8,924 bases of DNA from Acidimicrobiaceae bacterium (GTDB lineage: Bacteria; Actinomycetota; Acidimicrobiia; Acidimicrobiales; UBA8592): assembly GCA_002715405.1 (NCBI GenBank), contig PAZD01000039.1, positions 1 to 8,924 on the forward strand. Direction: 5' to 3'. This document shows positions 7,256-8,924 of this stretch, in pieces. Below the pieces are notes generated by a model. The model saw only the letters and a program-made list of their open reading frames with translations. It was not told the origin of the DNA and made no database searches. A program made the translations under genes and the position numbers. Positions within the stretch are counted from its first letter, which is position 1. Each line of letters opens with the position of its first letter.

Positions 7256-8118
7256 TGAGTATTTATCTACTAATTAATCCTGCTGCTGGACGCGGAAAAA
7301 GTTACCGACTCAATTCCTCTATTATTGACAACGTTCGGACTCACTACGCAGATGTAAAAGTTCTTACTGCATCGTCAATCGAAGAAACTAGATCTCTTAT
7401 ACAAAACGTGGTCGAACGTGGTGCCGAGAAATTAATAGTTGCTGGAGGGGATGGTATTGTTCATCTTGCGATTCAAGCTGTTGCTAGATCGTCTACAGCT
7501 CTAGGAATTATTCCTTCAGGTTCGGGGAATGACTTTGCTCGAGCTATCGGTATTCCAATGGGAATCAAAGAAGCTGTGGAAATTGCGCTTTCTAAACCTT
7601 CAAAAATTGACTTGTTGAAAGTGGGAAACCGGTGGGTCGCTTCGGTTTTGACATTTGGATTTTCATCTGATGTTAATACTCGCGCAAATAGGATGCAGCG
7701 GCCGAAAGGTCCGAGTCGTTACACCTTTGCAACATTATTATGTCTTCCAAAATTACAAAGCAGGAAATTAGAACTTCAAGTAGATGAAAAGAAATATAGG
7801 TTCGATCTAGTTCTTGGCACTGTGGCAAATACCAGCGATTTTGGAGGGGGAATGAAAATCGCTCCAAACGCTGACCCAACTGACGGAAATTCAAATCTTA
7901 CATTAGTAACCAGAATTGGAAGAATAGAACTACTCAGGTTCTTTCGACGCGTTTTTGATGGTTCACATTTACTTCACCCTAAAGTTCATACGCTGGAGGG
8001 AAATGTAATTGAAATTAGTACTGAAGGTTTTGATATATGGGGTGATGGTGAATTAATTGGTGTTTCCCCAATAAAAATTCAATTGATGCCACACGCTCTC
8101 CTACTTGCAAACGGTTAG
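7255..8118 (+). CDS. Diacylglycerol kinase family lipid kinase (DagK/YegS-like)
   Basis: 287 residues, a normal length for bacterial soluble lipid kinases of the DAGK catalytic-domain family. Motifs in order are INPAAGRGK (7-15, nucleotide site), GGDG (64-67), PSGSGNDFAR (87-96), the FGGGMKIAPNAD segment (196-207) with TDG following, and a C-terminal DGE (264-266), the acidic motif of the active site. The family phosphorylates diacylglycerol to phosphatidic acid or related lipids at the membrane surface using ATP. Its start overlaps the DUF368 stop, with GGAG at 7240-7243 as the ribosome binding site. Coupling to a polyprenyl-phosphate transporter raises the possibility of a polyprenol or recycled-lipid substrate, but the sequence cannot choose. 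GGDG is followed by Ile where Thr is commonest, a minor variation. Confidence 0.92.
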   Translation: MSIYLLINPAAGRGKSYRLNSSIIDNVRTHYADVKVLTASSIEETRSLIQNVVERGAEKLIVAGGDGIVHLAIQAVARSSTALGIIPSGSGNDFARAIGIPMGIKEAVEIALSKPSKIDLLKVGNRWVASVLTFGFSSDVNTRANRMQRPKGPSRYTFATLLCLPKLQSRKLELQVDEKKYRFDLVLGTVANTSDFGGGMKIAPNADPTDGNSNLTLVTRIGRIELLRFFRRVFDGSHLLHPKVHTLEGNVIEISTEGFDIWGDGELIGVSPIKIQLMPHALLLANG

Positions 8119-8478
8119 GTGTACGCTTCGAATATGGAAACACCGCAAGAGGAATGGGTGGCCTCGCTCAACGCGAAGCTTTCGGTATTGTTTTCTGAGA
8201 TATCCGCCGACCCATTAGTAATCCAATATGTCATCTTAAGTGAAAGGAGCGAAGAGTATCGTTACCATATAACGATTCAAGATGGTGTCGCTCCAGTTCA
8301 AATGGGGATGTCAGACCATGTTGATATTCTTTTCTCCCTAGAGGAGCGGATAGCTGCGCAAATTCAAGACGGATCTCTCAGCACGGAAGAAGCATTTCTC
8401 AAAGGCCTGATGAAAATTGATGGGGATGTCAAACTTCTGGTCAAAGCTTACGAACAAATTGAAAGCTCGAACCTCTGA
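8119..8478 (+). CDS. Small SCP2-like sterol/lipid-binding domain protein
   Basis: 119 residues from a GTG directly abutting the kinase stop; an in-frame ATG at 8134 would give 114 residues and may be the real start, as neither has a clear Shine-Dalgarno. The C-terminal half matches the SCP2 pattern: an ILFSLEER strand-turn, then GSLSTEEAFLKGLMKIDGD (about 88-106), which aligns with the family's Ala-Phe-x-x-Gly-x-(Leu/Met)-x-(Ile/Val)-x-Gly-Asp core, and a closing helix. SCP2 domains hold lipids or acyl chains in a hydrophobic tunnel. No signal peptide or membrane helix is visible. As third gene of a transporter, lipid kinase, lipid-binding set, it could present lipid to the kinase; this is inference. 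The molecular ligand is unknown. Confidence 0.75.
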   Translation: MYASNMETPQEEWVASLNAKLSVLFSEISADPLVIQYVILSERSEEYRYHITIQDGVAPVQMGMSDHVDILFSLEERIAAQIQDGSLSTEEAFLKGLMKIDGDVKLLVKAYEQIESSNL

Positions 8479-8507
8479 TTTGCTTTTTCTATTTACTGTT
8501 AAATCAG
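8475..8507. repeat. Inverted repeat in the convergent gap (possible weak terminator)
   Basis: CTGATTT (8475-8481) pairs with AAATCAG (8501-8507) across a 19-base T-rich loop, spanning the stops of the SCP2-like gene and mdh. The stem is short and AT-rich, and the T-run lies in the loop instead of after the stem, so it is not a classic intrinsic terminator for either side. Confidence 0.25.
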
Positions 8508-8924
8508 GCCAAGAGAACTTACTGTGTCACGCTCTGCAACTAGCTCTACTGCAGAGGCATCTATCTTTTGACGGCTAAATTGGTCGATGTCTAGACCTTG
8601 CACAATTTCATAAACGCCGCCGCTGCAGGTCACAGGGAATGAAGAGATTACCCCTTCGGGAACGCCGTAACTTCCATCAGAAGGGATGGCCATGGAAACC
8701 CAATCTCCGTCTGGAGTTCCAAGTTCCCAATCGCGCATATGATCAATTGCCGCATTTGCCGCAGAAGCTGCAGACGATGCCCCTCGGGCCTTAATAATGG
8801 CTGCTCCCCGCTGCTGAACAGTTGGAATAAATTGGTTCTCAAGCCATTCTTGGTCGTTTACCGTTTCAGCGACTGATATCCCTCCTACCTCGCAATGGAA
8901 AAGGTCAGGGTATTGAGTCGCAGA
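8499..8924 (-). CDS. mdh: Malate dehydrogenase, C-terminal part (5' end outside window)
   Basis: The last 141 residues of an NAD-dependent malate dehydrogenase, which interconverts malate and oxaloacetate in the TCA cycle. The frame is open to the window edge, so the ATG codons at 8738 and elsewhere are internal. The first visible residues, SATQYPDLFH, directly follow the family's GNHS catalytic-His segment, which therefore falls just outside. Then come a VNDQEWLENQFIPTVQQRG stretch, an ARGASSAASAANAA helix, and the DWVSMAIPSDGSYGVPEG and SFPVTC segments, ending ERDTVSSLGLI. This is the Mdh type of many Actinobacteria and Proteobacteria, normally about 330 residues, so roughly 190 are missing. 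It converges with the lipid operon across 20 nt. No frameshift is seen. Confidence 0.95.
   Translation of the reverse strand, partial: SATQYPDLFHCEVGGISVAETVNDQEWLENQFIPTVQQRGAAIIKARGASSAASAANAAIDHMRDWELGTPDGDWVSMAIPSDGSYGVPEGVISSFPVTCSGGVYEIVQGLDIDQFSRQKIDASAVELVAERDTVSSLGLI

Overview
The window reads as a gene-dense bacterial chromosome segment of moderate-to-low G+C (about 40-45% by eye, not counted). It best fits an AT-leaning actinobacterium, possibly a marine Acidimicrobiia-like lineage. The grounds are the SdhA/SdhB type shared by Actinobacteria and Bacteroidetes, an Mdh C-terminus of the actinobacterial kind, a bacterial P450, and several GTG or possibly leaderless starts. The taxon is inferred; the window has no rRNA or marker gene to settle it.

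Left block (1-3577, + strand): the 3' part of sdhA, a ParA/MinD-type P-loop ATPase, then sdhB. All three are co-directional with gaps of 15 and 4 nt, so they look like one operon. The ATPase sitting between the flavoprotein and iron-sulfur genes is unusual. SdhB also carries a roughly 110-residue hydrophilic N-terminal extension that opens with a strongly basic patch. The ATPase and the tail together are the most interesting thing here: they suggest, but do not prove, that a ParA-like ATPase positions or otherwise acts on the succinate dehydrogenase complex.

Middle block (3581-6224, - strand): a cytochrome P450, a class I SAM-dependent methyltransferase starting 11 nt after it, and, 95 nt further on, a dienelactone-hydrolase-family protein with its own strong ribosome binding site. 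P450 and methyltransferase form a tight pair whose substrate cannot be read from the sequence.

Right block (6287-8478, + strand): a DUF368/PopT polyprenyl-phosphate transporter, a diacylglycerol-kinase-family lipid kinase overlapping it by one base, and a small SCP2-like lipid-binding protein directly after it. This reads as a lipid or lipid-carrier recycling operon. It diverges from the P450 operon across a 62-nt gap with near-symmetric -10-like sequences.

The right edge (8499-8924, - strand) holds the C-terminal 141 residues of malate dehydrogenase, convergent with the lipid operon. Two TCA-cycle enzymes therefore flank the window. Intergenic space is very small throughout; no stretch of 300 bases lacks a gene, and no tRNA, rRNA, insertion sequence or CRISPR array was seen.
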